53,499 nt of DNA from DAOUAG01 sp034432935 (GCA_034432935.1 DAOUBD010000049.1:1-53499); one strand, 5' to 3'; positions 8,433-16,151 are shown, numbered from the stretch's first letter. Notes: a model not told the origin generated them from the sequence alone. Made by a program: numbers and translations.

Positions 8433-8959
8433 TCGTCCCTCAGCACACTCATCATCAGGCAGTCTATCGGTTCGCCCCGGCGCAACCTGTACTGTCGCAG
8501 AACCCCTTCCCGCACGAAGCCGCACTTCTCATAGCAGCGGATGCCGCGCTCGTTGTCCTCATCGGTGCAGAGGTCTACCCGCCGCAGGCCCATCTCCCCG
8601 AAGGCGTAGCCGAGCACCAGGCGTATCGCCTCGGTGCCGTAGCCGCGCCCCCACTCCCCCTTCTCGCCGATGCTGATGCCGAGGGTTCCCCGGCCGTTCG
8701 CTTCATCGATGTTCGTCAAACCCAGGTTGCCGATGGGACGGCCTTCCGCCTCGATGACCCAGGCGATGTGGCACGGGTCTTCCTTCACGTCCCGGTACCA
8801 CTCCCACTCGTCCTCCATCGTCAGCTCTGGCCTCTCCGACATGGCCAGCCAGAACCGCACCTCCGGGTCGTTGAACCAGCGCAAGAACAACGGCAGGTCT
8901 GCCTCTCTCACCGGCCGCAGAAGCACCCGGTCGCCCTCCAATATGGACTCCGATATCAC
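8420..8959 (-). CDS. GNAT-family N-acetyltransferase (RimJ/RimL-like)
   Basis: About 179 residues with a typical GNAT fold. LRPVREADLPLFLRWFNDPEV opens the domain, GEWGRGYGTEAI is the acetyl-CoA pyrophosphate loop, and NERGIRCYEKCGFVREG is the late GNAT motif. The resemblance to RimJ/RimL and SpeG types suggests acetylation of a protein N-terminus or a small amine; the acceptor is unknown. The GTG at 8959 keeps the divergent plus-strand gene free; an internal TTG 21 bases later is an alternative. The 3' end overlaps the next MBL gene. Confidence 0.85.
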   Translation of the reverse strand: MISESILEGDRVLLRPVREADLPLFLRWFNDPEVRFWLAMSERPELTMEDEWEWYRDVKEDPCHIAWVIEAEGRPIGNLGLTNIDEANGRGTLGISIGEKGEWGRGYGTEAIRLVLGYAFGEMGLRRVDLCTDEDNERGIRCYEKCGFVREGVLRQYRLRRGEPIDCLMMSVLRDEWQP

Positions 8960-9014
8960 AGTGGCGATATGGTACAGGCAGCGGCGGACTGGAACAAGGG
9001 CGAGGAGGGCCACA

Positions 9015-9653
9015 ATGGAGACGTACGAAGACGGCGAACTACGCCTCACCCGCATCGGGCCCATCGGGCCATACGCCAACAACGCCTACGTTATCGCCGA
9101 TGCTCAGGCCGGCGAGGCCATCATCGTGGACATGCCGAAGGGCAGCGAGGAGGTCCTGGAGGCGGCCAAAGGCCTCCGCGTGACGGCCATCGTCCTCACC
9201 CATAGCCATCACGACCACTGGCTGGACTATGACCTGGTCAAGGCGGCCACCGGGGCGCCGGTCTATTGCCACCCGTCGGAGCGATTGATCCCCCGGGAGA
9301 AGATTGATTTCCCCCTGGCCGATGGCCAAAGGCTCCAAGCGGGCCGGGTCAGCGTGCTGGCCCTCCACACCCCGGGGCATACCCCCGGCAGCACCTGCTT
9401 TCTCGCTGGCAAGCACCTTATCTCCGGCGACACGCTGTTCCCGGGCGGCCCGGGCCGGACCGAGACGCCGCAGGACCTGCAACAGACCATCGCCTCCATA
9501 ACCCAGCGGCTGTACACGCTCCCGCCGGATACCATCGTTCTCCCGGGCCATGGCGACGGAACCACCATCGGCGCCTCGAAAGAGGAGTACGCCGTCTTCG
9601 CCTCTCGCCAGCATCCGCCGGACCTCTGCGGAGATGTGCTCTGGGAGGCCTGA
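9015..9653 (+). CDS. MBL-fold metallo-hydrolase (glyoxalase II-like)
   Basis: A 212-residue single-domain metallo-beta-lactamase-fold protein. THSHHDHW, HTPGHTPGSTCF, ISGDTLF and VLPGHGDGT form the dinuclear metal site; size and motif order resemble glyoxalase-II-like hydrolases. The substrate cannot be told from sequence. The ATG has GAGGAGGG about 6 bases before it, whereas the frame remains open upstream into the antisense of the divergent GNAT gene and that part is not coding. Confidence 0.87.
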   Translation: METYEDGELRLTRIGPIGPYANNAYVIADAQAGEAIIVDMPKGSEEVLEAAKGLRVTAIVLTHSHHDHWLDYDLVKAATGAPVYCHPSERLIPREKIDFPLADGQRLQAGRVSVLALHTPGHTPGSTCFLAGKHLISGDTLFPGGPGRTETPQDLQQTIASITQRLYTLPPDTIVLPGHGDGTTIGASKEEYAVFASRQHPPDLCGDVLWEA

Positions 9654-9658
9654 GGCCT

Positions 9659-9797
9659 GGCGAGTTTCGGCGAGAACACGGCGAGAGGCCCCTGCGACAC
9701 TGGTCGTGGAGGTTGAAGGATGAGGAGCCTGAACTGGATCGTCACCGTCTTCGCCGTAGCCCTGGCCGCCGTGGCGGCCCAGAGCCCCTTTTTCTAG
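9659..9797 (+). repeat. Tandem direct repeat, copy 1 (leader plus micro-gene)
   Basis: This unit is repeated at 9813-9971. The leader GGCGAGTTTC, then GGCGAGAACACGGCGAGAGG and TGCGACACTGGT are nearly identical in the two copies, and so is the small reading frame that follows. GGCGAG occurs three times at 10-11-base spacing. Confidence 0.8.
9720..9797 (+). CDS. Signal-peptide-like micro-protein, 25 aa (copy 1)
   Basis: This short frame starts MRSLNW and continues with a hydrophobic core (IVTVFAVALAAVAA) and the tail QSPFF. It looks like a complete secretion signal with only a pentapeptide behind the likely cleavage region. The ATG has GGAGGTTGAAG upstream, a good ribosome site. The second copy keeps the pattern with mostly conservative changes (MRKLNW, core, QSPFL), which suggests selection on the protein. 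It could equally be a one-span membrane micro-protein. No known family was recognised. Confidence 0.55.
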   Translation: MRSLNWIVTVFAVALAAVAAQSPFF

Positions 9798-9812
9798 GCC
9801 GCCCGGAGGAGC

Positions 9813-9971
9813 GGCGAGTTTCTGGCGAGAACACGGCGAGAGGGCTTTGCGACACTGGTGCCAGAGAGGTAAGTGATGAGACTGAACGTCGATATGAGGA
9901 AGCTGAACTGGCTCGTCACCGCCCTGGCCGTTGCCCTGGCTGCCCTCGCCGCCCAGAGCCCCTTCCTCTAG
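9813..9971 (+). repeat. Tandem direct repeat, copy 2 (leader plus micro-gene)
   Basis: Second copy of the 9659-9797 unit, with the same leader blocks. It differs mainly by a short insertion just before the inner ATG, which adds codons at the start of the small gene. Confidence 0.8.
9876..9971 (+). CDS. Signal-peptide-like micro-protein, 31 aa (copy 2)
   Basis: Homologue of the 25-residue frame upstream. It has a six-residue N-terminal addition (MRLNVD), then MRKLNW, a hydrophobic core and the tail QSPFL. GAGAGG lies before the outer ATG; an inner ATG at 9894 would give a 25-residue product matching copy 1 exactly in length. The stop is 6 bases before the next small gene, so coupling is likely. 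Confidence 0.55.
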   Translation: MRLNVDMRKLNWLVTALAVALAALAAQSPFL

Positions 9972-9977
9972 AATGCG

Positions 9978-10286
9978 ATGCGACCTGGCGTCCTGGTCCT
10001 TTCAGCAGCCCTCTTGCTGTCCGCCATCGCCGGTCAGAACAGCGTACTGAAGTCAACCAGAGCCGAAAGCACAACCCCGGCCATCACTGCCTGCGCCCTT
10101 GAAGGCGCCGCTGTCCAGGGGACGGGCTGTACGCAGCCCCCCCTGGACAGCATCCCCGGCACCGTCATCAGCTACGACGTCTTCCCCAGCGCCTGCCCTG
10201 GCCCGGCCCGCGACCTCCATGTCCTCCGTTACGCCCCGGCGGGCGCCGGGGCCACCGGTCCGCTGGTGGCCACCTGGTGCTCGTGA
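9978..10286 (+). CDS. Small secreted hypothetical protein
   Basis: 102 residues beginning with a signal peptide (VLVLSAALLLSAIAG), then QNSVLKSTRAES and a mature part with four cysteines (CALEG, GCTQP, SACPG and a cysteine two residues from the end). The sequence around the cleavage region, AIAGQNS, resembles the AAQSP of the two micro-proteins just upstream. The start follows the previous stop by 6 bases without a clear ribosome site, so translation may depend on coupling. Function unknown. Confidence 0.45.
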   Translation: MRPGVLVLSAALLLSAIAGQNSVLKSTRAESTTPAITACALEGAAVQGTGCTQPPLDSIPGTVISYDVFPSACPGPARDLHVLRYAPAGAGATGPLVATWCS

Positions 10287-10332
10287 CCGCCGGCCCCGGG
10301 CGGGCCTTAGTTGACCATAACGCCCCCTACTT

Positions 10333-10354
10333 GCCGTAACCGCGGCCTTTTTTT
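10333..10354 (+). terminator. Possible weak terminator after the micro-gene cluster
   Basis: A short GCCG/CGGC stem with a 6-base loop is followed by a run of seven T. The stem is only 4 bp, so termination would be weak. Confidence 0.3.
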
Positions 10355-10374
10355 GAAATTTCGCTCGCAACCCC

Positions 10375-10403
10375 TTGACATCCCAATCGTATTGGGATAT
10401 TAA
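10375..10403 (+). promoter_or_regulatory. Strong promoter with palindrome between -35 and -10
   Basis: TTGACA (perfect) and TATTAA are 17 bases apart. The spacer and adjoining bases form ATCCCAAT-CGT-ATTGGGAT (10380-10398), a perfect 8-bp inverted repeat centred between the hexamers, as expected for an operator that controls RNA polymerase. It stands upstream of a 29-residue frame and the DUF5317 gene. Confidence 0.7.
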
Positions 10404-10409
10404 TGTCGG

Positions 10410-10425
10410 TACCTAATACTAGGTA
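10410..10425. promoter_or_regulatory. Second palindrome at or just after the transcription start
   Basis: TACCTA-ATAC-TAGGTA, perfect 6-bp arms, sits about where transcription from the 10375-10403 promoter would begin. It is a likely operator or a small hairpin in the RNA 5' end. Confidence 0.5.
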
Positions 10426-10451
10426 ATCCCGCAGGGAAAGGGGGGTTGTAC

Positions 10452-10541
10452 ATGAAGGCCAGACTGCTCTCCCTCACGTACTCCTTGCTAGTGGTCGCAG
10501 CGGTGGTCGTCGCAGCCGCCGCTGGGGTCATGCGAGGGTAG
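10452..10541 (+). CDS. Membrane or signal-peptide-like micro-protein, 29 aa
   Basis: A 29-residue frame: MKAR, then a long hydrophobic stretch (LLVVAAVVVAAAAG) and the tail VMRG. AAAGGGGGG lies about 8 bases before the ATG, and the best promoter of this region stands just upstream, so expression is likely. Like the two repeated micro-genes 0.5 kb upstream it is little more than one signal-like segment, but its sequence is not a close copy of theirs. Confidence 0.5.
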   Translation: MKARLLSLTYSLLVVAAVVVAAAAGVMRG

Positions 10542-10589
10542 CCGGCCAACCCGGAGTCGCTCATACGCCCCATCTCTTATTCACGGACG

Positions 10590-11135
10590 GTGAGCGCCAA
10601 GAGGCGCCTCTACTTCCCAAAGGTGGTAATCCGCCTCGGAGTAGTGGCGCTTCTTGCTGTCTTTCTCCAGATCATCGCCATCTATCTGCCCACCTCCACC
10701 GGCGTCCTCAGGCGGATCCTCTTCGTCTCGTCGTACATCCTCCTCATGGCCTTCGCTGCCGCCAACTGGCGGCGCCCCGGTATCCTCATTTTGGCCATCG
10801 GTCTGGTCCTCAACTTTGCGGTCATCGTAGCCAACGGCGGGCTGATGCCTGTCACTGCTGAGCCCTTCCATCGCATCCACGAGGAGGCGCAGATCGAGGG
10901 GGTGGAGGAGGGCGAGGCCATACCTCACAGCAAGAACGTCCTCCTCGCCAGGGAGGACGTCCGCCTTTGGTTTCTTTCGGACCGGCTGGTGCGCACCTGG
11001 GGGCCACCAGCCCTGCGCATCATCAGCATCGGCGATCTCTTTATCGTTGCGGGCCTCGTGGTGACCCTGGGCGAGCTGTTCCTTCCCCGGCTCCAGCGGG
11101 TGCCAGCCGGCCAGGCTACCGGGGAGCAGACATGA
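10590..11135 (+). CDS. DUF5317-like membrane protein
   Basis: 181 residues with about four to five membrane segments (VVALLAVFLQIIAIYLP, ILLMAFAAANW, ILAIGLVLNFAVIVANGG, IGDLFIVAGLVVTLGELF). ANGGLMPVT and the GD near the C-terminal helix resemble the DUF5317 family of unknown role. The GTG start is 48 bases after the 29-residue micro-gene and both probably share the strong promoter upstream. The ribosome site is weak. Confidence 0.65.
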   Translation: MSAKRRLYFPKVVIRLGVVALLAVFLQIIAIYLPTSTGVLRRILFVSSYILLMAFAAANWRRPGILILAIGLVLNFAVIVANGGLMPVTAEPFHRIHEEAQIEGVEEGEAIPHSKNVLLAREDVRLWFLSDRLVRTWGPPALRIISIGDLFIVAGLVVTLGELFLPRLQRVPAGQATGEQT

Positions 11136-11314
11136 AGGGCTGCCGGTGGGCCTGGGCTAAAGCCTGGAGCACTCCGGCATCACCGCTGGCCCTCCGGGCC
11201 CGTCCTGGCAGCGATTCCACTGGCTGCGTGCAGGCAGCATCGGATAGGCGTATATTGTTCGGTAGCACGGACGTGACGTAGCGGGCAGAGCACAGGAAAG
11301 GAGACAGGCATACC

Positions 11315-13027
11315 ATGTCCCGTTTCAAACGTTTGCGGCACCTCCTCATGGCCTTGGCCGCTTTGGGCATCCTGGCCGCCCTCGCCGCCTGCGGAGGCGG
11401 GGGCGAAGAGAAGACCCCGGCGGCCACCACAGGCGCTGCCACGGCGACTGAGGCAGCCGGGGAGAGGGCGCAGGGCGGCGAACTCACCGTCGCCAGCTTC
11501 GAGTTCGCCTCGCTGGATCCCCACTTCTCCTCCTTCGCCCAGGACATCTCCCTCCAGCGCATGCTCTGGCGCGGGCTCTACACCCTCGATAAGGACAACA
11601 AGCCCCAGCCCAGCATGGCCGCGTCTCTACCTCAGATCTCCGCGGACGGCAAGACCTACACCATCAAGCTGCGTTCCGGCCTCAAGTGGTCCGACGGCCA
11701 ACCCCTGACCGCCAAGGACTTCGAGCTGGGCATCAAGCGCACCTGCAACCCGGTTATCGCTGGCGAATACGAGTACGTCCTCGACGCCAGCATCGTGGGT
11801 TGCGCCGCCCACTACGGCAATGAGGCCGGATTCGACCAGGCCCTGGAAGACGCCATCGGCGTCAAGGCCCTGGACGACACCACCCTGGAGATCAAGCTGA
11901 ACCAGGCCCAGCCCACCTTCACCATCATCCTCTCCTTGTGGATGACCTTCCCCCAGCCCAAGCACATCATCCCCAACACCAGCGACCCCTGGCCTACGGA
12001 CCCGGCGAAGCTGGCCTACAACGGCCCCTACATCCTGACCAGCTACACCCCCAAGTCTGACGTGACCCTGGCTCCCAACCCCAACTGGGCTGCCCCCAAC
12101 GGCATCAAGCCCACCCTGGACAAGATCACCATCAAGTTCATCGATGACCTGGCCCAGGCCAACCGCGCCTTCGAAACCGGCGAGTTGGACTTTGCGAACG
12201 TAGACCGCACCCAGCTTCAGGCCATCGCTGCCAAGTTCCCCCAGGAGTACGTCAAGTCCCTGAAGCCCTCAACCCGCGGTTTGGAGATGCAGCTAGCGAA
12301 GCCGCCTCTGGACAATTTGGACGTGCGCCTCGCCCTTTCCCAGGCCATCGACCGGGTGAAGCTCAACGAGGTCGTGGCTGGCGGCGGCAACGAGCCCACC
12401 ACCACCTGGCTTCCCGCCGTCACCGGCGGCCCGCCGCCTGACGCCTTCGAAAAGGAGATCGGGTTCAACCCAGACTCCGCCAAGAAGCACCTGGCTGACG
12501 CCGGCTACCCTAACGGCCAGGGGTTCCCCGAGCTGACCATCCTAACCGGCGATAGCCCCTCAGCCAAGAAGACCGGCGAGTTCCTGGTGGAGCAGTTCAA
12601 GCAGATCCTGGGGATCACCGTCAAGCAGGAAGTCGTGGACTCCAAGACCCGCTCCCAGCGCTTCACCGACCAGCAGTTCGAACTGTTCCCCGGCGGCTGG
12701 ATCCAGGACTACCCCGATCCCGAGAACTGGATCGTCGGCCTCTTCGACACGGGCGGCACCCTCAACAACTACAACTGCTCCGATCCAGAGATCGACGCCC
12801 TCGTCGAGAAGGCTCACTTCAACACCAATAACACCGAGCGCCTGCAGCAGTACGTCGAGGCCAACAAGCTCATCTCCACCCGTGTCTGTGGCATCGCCCC
12901 CTACTGGCACGAAAACGATCACTACCTCATCGCCACCAAGGTCGTGGGCATGAGGGAGAACATCACGGGCCAGGACGGCGCCATGGCCGGAGACTGGATC
13001 GCCGAGGCCTGGGGCCTCAAGAAGTAA
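11315..13027 (+). CDS. Peptide-type ABC transporter substrate-binding lipoprotein
   Basis: A 570-residue SBP_bac_5 (OppA/DppA-like) protein. A lipoprotein signal ends in LAAC followed by a glycine-rich linker; mature domains include LDPHFSSF, YTIKLRSGLKWSDGQPLTA and DFELGIKR, the hallmark region of the family. It captures oligopeptides or other solutes outside the membrane and hands them to the two permeases encoded next. AAAGGAGA precedes the ATG. A large hairpin and REP-like array follow, which may keep its mRNA level higher than that of the permeases. Confidence 0.92.
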   Translation: MSRFKRLRHLLMALAALGILAALAACGGGGEEKTPAATTGAATATEAAGERAQGGELTVASFEFASLDPHFSSFAQDISLQRMLWRGLYTLDKDNKPQPSMAASLPQISADGKTYTIKLRSGLKWSDGQPLTAKDFELGIKRTCNPVIAGEYEYVLDASIVGCAAHYGNEAGFDQALEDAIGVKALDDTTLEIKLNQAQPTFTIILSLWMTFPQPKHIIPNTSDPWPTDPAKLAYNGPYILTSYTPKSDVTLAPNPNWAAPNGIKPTLDKITIKFIDDLAQANRAFETGELDFANVDRTQLQAIAAKFPQEYVKSLKPSTRGLEMQLAKPPLDNLDVRLALSQAIDRVKLNEVVAGGGNEPTTTWLPAVTGGPPPDAFEKEIGFNPDSAKKHLADAGYPNGQGFPELTILTGDSPSAKKTGEFLVEQFKQILGITVKQEVVDSKTRSQRFTDQQFELFPGGWIQDYPDPENWIVGLFDTGGTLNNYNCSDPEIDALVEKAHFNTNNTERLQQYVEANKLISTRVCGIAPYWHENDHYLIATKVVGMRENITGQDGAMAGDWIAEAWGLKK

Positions 13028-13048
13028 CTCTGCGCCGTACGTCACCAC

Positions 13049-13077
13049 AGCGGGCGGGAGGCCTCCTCCCGCCCGCT
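13049..13077 (+). terminator. Strong hairpin after the binding-protein gene
   Basis: A perfect 13-bp GC-rich stem (AGCGGGCGGGAGG and its complement) with a 3-base loop begins 21 bases after the stop codon. Only a short GTTT follows, so it may act as a partial terminator or an RNA-stabilising end. Confidence 0.65.
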
Positions 13078-13140
13078 CGCGTTTCGGTGCCGCAGCATGG
13101 CTTCGGGGGCCTCAGCATGGGCGCGGGATGACGTGCCGTC

Positions 13141-13461
13141 CCGCTCAGCCTGAGCCTGTCGAAGGCCGTCCTGAGCCGTGTCGAAGGGCGAGCGAAGCCT
13201 AACGGCTCATGCTTCGAGAGCCTCAGCATGAGCGGGATCGTACGGAGCCTCAGCATGAGCGGAGTGTGCGGTCGCAACATCCCTTCCCGCTCGTCCTGAG
13301 CCCCGTCGAAGGGCGAGCGGAGCCTAACGGCTCATGCTTCGAGAGCCTCAGCATGAGCGGGGTTGTGCGGGCGCAACATCCCTTCCCGCTCGTCCTGAGC
13401 CGTGTCGAAGGGCGAGCGAAGCCTAACGGCTCATGCTTCGAGAGCCTCAGCATGAGCGGGG
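13141..13461. repeat. REP-like palindromic repeat array (three units)
   Basis: Three roughly 80-95-base units start at about 13141, 13281 and 13379. Each holds CTCGTCCTGAGCC, a GTCGAAGG block, and the inverted pair GCTCATGCT...AGCATGAGC with 9-bp arms. A partial copy lies at 13245-13262. The same family recurs at 36.2-36.5 kb. The 13028-13574 gap holds no other gene; the open frame across it is an artefact of repeat translation. Confidence 0.85.
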
Positions 13462-13574
13462 TTGTGCGGGGGCCTAAGCATGGGCGGGGGTTGTGGCGCG
13501 AGTTCCCGCAGCCAACGAACCGCCGGAGGCCTGCGCTTTCCGGAAGGGGCCTGAGGGCCGATAATGGATGCACG

Positions 13575-14585
13575 ATGACCGGCTATGTAATCCGCCGCAT
13601 CCTCTGGATGTTTCCTGTTCTCTGGGCCGTGGCCACCATCACCTTCTTCCTGATGCACGCGGTCCCCGGGGGGCCCTTCGACCAAGAACGAGAGCTGCCT
13701 CCGCAGGTCATCGCCAACCTCAACAAGAAGTACCATCTGGACAAGCCCATCTACGAACAGTACGCCCTGTACCTCTGGGATCTGACCCAGCCCAAGCTCT
13801 ACGATCAGGTCCTTGGCCTAGATCTGGGGCCGGCACGGTTGCCTGGGCCCAAGCTGGACCTGGGCCTTTCCTATCACAGCACCGATCAGCCTGTCGCTGG
13901 CCTCATCAAGCAGGGACTCAAGGCCACCTTCCAGCTGGGCGTCGTGGCCTTCATCTATGCCATAGTCCTCGGCATGAGCTTGGGCGTCATCGCCGCCCTC
14001 AACCAAAACCGCATCGGGGACTACCTCGGCGTCTTCTTCGCCACCGTAGGCGCAGCCCTGCCCAACTTCATCATCGCCGTCTTCCTGGTCATTATCTTTT
14101 CGGTGGAGTTGCGCTGGACTAACGTGCTTGGCTGGGACTTCGGCAACATTCTGAAGGGCGAACCGCCAGACCTGCGCAAGACCATCCTGCCTGTCGTCTC
14201 GCTGGGCACCCTTCCCGCCGCCTACATCGCCCGCATCACCCGCGCCAGCATGCTGGAGGTCCTCCGGCAGGACTACATTCGCACCGCCCGCGCCAAAGGC
14301 CTCGCCGAATACCTGGTGGTCCTTCGCCACACTATAAAGAACGCCATGGTCCCCATCCTCACCGTCGCTGGCCCCATCTTCGCCAACCTCATCACCGGCT
14401 CCTTCATCATCGAAAGCTTCTTCTCCATCCCGGGCGTCGGCCGCCGCTTCGTGGAGGCCGTCTTCGTCCGGGACTACGGCATGATCATGGGCACCGTGCT
14501 CTTCTACGCCTTCGTGATCGCCCTGGCCAATCTAGTGGTCGACCTTCTGTATGCGGTGGTGGACCCCCGCATCAGGTACCAGTGA
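13575..14585 (+). CDS. Peptide-type ABC transporter permease (DppB/OppB-like)
   Basis: 336 residues. MTGYVIRRILWMFPVLWAV is the typical first segment of DppB-like permeases. The EAA loop is seen in YIRTARAKGLAEYLVVLRHTI, followed by PGVGRRFVEAVFVRDYGMI. About six membrane helices. The frame is open far upstream through the REP-like array, but the ATG at 13575 gives the conserved N-terminus. It pairs with the next permease and with the binding protein upstream; no ATPase subunit lies in the window. Confidence 0.9.
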   Translation: MTGYVIRRILWMFPVLWAVATITFFLMHAVPGGPFDQERELPPQVIANLNKKYHLDKPIYEQYALYLWDLTQPKLYDQVLGLDLGPARLPGPKLDLGLSYHSTDQPVAGLIKQGLKATFQLGVVAFIYAIVLGMSLGVIAALNQNRIGDYLGVFFATVGAALPNFIIAVFLVIIFSVELRWTNVLGWDFGNILKGEPPDLRKTILPVVSLGTLPAAYIARITRASMLEVLRQDYIRTARAKGLAEYLVVLRHTIKNAMVPILTVAGPIFANLITGSFIIESFFSIPGVGRRFVEAVFVRDYGMIMGTVLFYAFVIALANLVVDLLYAVVDPRIRYQ

Positions 14586-14595
14586 GGACGCGCCT

Positions 14596-15540
14596 GTGGA
14601 GAGGGCCGAAGCCACACCCCTAGAGAGCTTCGCGGAACCCGCCGCTGGCCGACAGCGCGGCCTCTGGTCTGACGCCCTCCACCGGTTGACGAGAAACCGG
14701 TTGGCCATGGTCGGGCTCGTCATAATCCTGGCCGTCGTCGTCCTGGCTCTCTTGGGGAACTACGTGGACGCCGTCCAACGCTACCGGCCTTCCTATCAGG
14801 ATCCCACCTACGAGCACGTCAATGAGGGACCCAGTTGGGCCCACTTCTTCGGCACGGACAGTCTCGGCCGCGACAACTGGGCGCGCGTCCTGGAAGGCAC
14901 CCTGATATCCCTCCAGGTGGGCCTCGGCGTCCAGGCTGTCGTCCTCATCATCGGCATCATCATCGGCGGGTCCGCGGCGCTGGGCGGCCGCGTCATGGAC
15001 AACCTGATGATGCGAATTACCGACATAGCCTACGCCTTCCCGGACCTCCTGGCCATCATCCTCCTCCGCGCCGTCTTCGCCGAGCGAGATCTCCCCCTCA
15101 TCGGCCACGACGCCTCGCAACGGCTGCTGGTCATCTTCGCCATCGCCTTCGTCGGCTGGGTCACCGTGGCCCGCCTCATCCGCGGCCAGATGCTCTCCCT
15201 GAAGGAGCGGGACTTCGTCATCGCCGCCCGGGCCAGCGGCGCCTCCGAACTGCGCATCGTGCTACAGCACATGCTGCCCAACACCTTGGGGCCCGTCATC
15301 GTGGCGGTGGTGTTCGGCATCCCCCTGGCTATCTTCGCCGAGGCCGTTCTGGCCTTCATCGGCATCGGGCTCTCCCCGCCCACCGCCAGCCTCGGCACCT
15401 TAGTCCAAGAGGGTTACTCCTTCATCGAGGTCAACCGCTGGATCGTCATCTTCCCGGCAGCCACCATCGCCCTTCTCATGCTCTGCTTCACCTTCCTGGG
15501 CGACGGGCTGCGGGATGCGCTGGATCCCCGCCAGCGCTAA
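14596..15540 (+). CDS. Peptide-type ABC transporter permease (DppC/OppC-like)
   Basis: 314 residues. The N-terminal cytoplasmic part leads to HRLTRNRLAMVGLVIILAVV, the OppC N-terminal domain. HFFGTDSLGRDNWARVLEGT is the conserved periplasmic-face motif and RASGASELRIVLQHMLPN the EAA loop. The GTG at 14596 has GAGGA about 9 bases before it and starts 11 bases after the previous stop; an ATG at 14551 would overlap the first permease. Confidence 0.9.
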   Translation: MERAEATPLESFAEPAAGRQRGLWSDALHRLTRNRLAMVGLVIILAVVVLALLGNYVDAVQRYRPSYQDPTYEHVNEGPSWAHFFGTDSLGRDNWARVLEGTLISLQVGLGVQAVVLIIGIIIGGSAALGGRVMDNLMMRITDIAYAFPDLLAIILLRAVFAERDLPLIGHDASQRLLVIFAIAFVGWVTVARLIRGQMLSLKERDFVIAARASGASELRIVLQHMLPNTLGPVIVAVVFGIPLAIFAEAVLAFIGIGLSPPTASLGTLVQEGYSFIEVNRWIVIFPAATIALLMLCFTFLGDGLRDALDPRQR

Positions 15541-15549
15541 CCCCCGGCG

Positions 15550-16098
15550 CTAACCCCCGGCGACCCGGGCCATCGACTCGGCTACCTTCTTGAGGTCATC
15601 CTCCGTCAGTGCGTTGACCCCCTGGCCTAAGATGGCTATGACGGTGTAGGCGCGCCTGCCCAGGCTCATCTCGATGCCGTACAGCACTGTGCCATCGCCC
15701 CGGTCAGTCCGAGTCACATAGCCCACGGCGGGCCCCAGATTGATGGACTCCCGGCCGTGGGGCGAAACATCGATGTTGGCGGTCACCACCTGGAACCAGG
15801 CGGTACGCGCGTCATCATAGTAGTAGAACTCGGCCTTCTGGAGGGGGCGCGGGCCGCCGGCCAGCGGGTCCTCGTGGGTGCAGGCTTCCAGGAATTTGAC
15901 GCCGTCCGGCAGATAGGTTGGCAGGACCGGCTTGAAGGGAACGTGGCTCGTCGTCGGGCGGCAGTCGCCCCGGGCTGGGTCCACCGTCCCCAAGGGCGTG
16001 GCCGCAGGAGCCGTGGGCGTTGGCGCCCGGGATGAGGCGCAGGCGGCCGCCAGGAGTGTTATCAGGGCCACGGGCACCCACAAGGAGCGGCTGGTCAT
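15550..16098 (-). CDS. Putative lipoprotein, unknown function
   Basis: 182 residues. A lipoprotein signal (ALITLLAAAC) is followed by a Thr/Pro/Ala linker and a compact domain with LPTYLPDGVKFLEAC and FYYYDDARTAWFQV, ending in EDDLKKVAESMARV. The domain shape recalls small DUF4367-like anchored domains, but I cannot assign a family. It is convergent with the permease gene (9 bases apart) and 53 bases downstream of the fumarase stop on the same strand. The longer open frame upstream is antisense to fumarase and not coding. Confidence 0.7.
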   Translation of the reverse strand: MTSRSLWVPVALITLLAAACASSRAPTPTAPAATPLGTVDPARGDCRPTTSHVPFKPVLPTYLPDGVKFLEACTHEDPLAGGPRPLQKAEFYYYDDARTAWFQVVTANIDVSPHGRESINLGPAVGYVTRTDRGDGTVLYGIEMSLGRRAYTVIAILGQGVNALTEDDLKKVAESMARVAGG

Positions 16099-16151
16099 GT
16101 CTCTATCGTACGTTCGGCTGGCGGCTGGGTGAAGGCGCCTCGCTCCCAACG

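Noticed and set aside
11251..11256. TATATT as -10 of the binding-protein gene
   Set aside because: No fitting -35 at 16-18 bases; too weak to list as a promoter.
13141..13461. CRISPR array
   Set aside because: Units are palindromic, unequal and about 100 bases apart without unique spacers of constant size; no cas gene nearby.
13209..13574. Long in-frame N-terminal extension of the first ABC permease
   Set aside because: It is translated from the REP-like array and repeats FPLVLSPVEG-type peptide; the true permease N-terminus begins at 13575.
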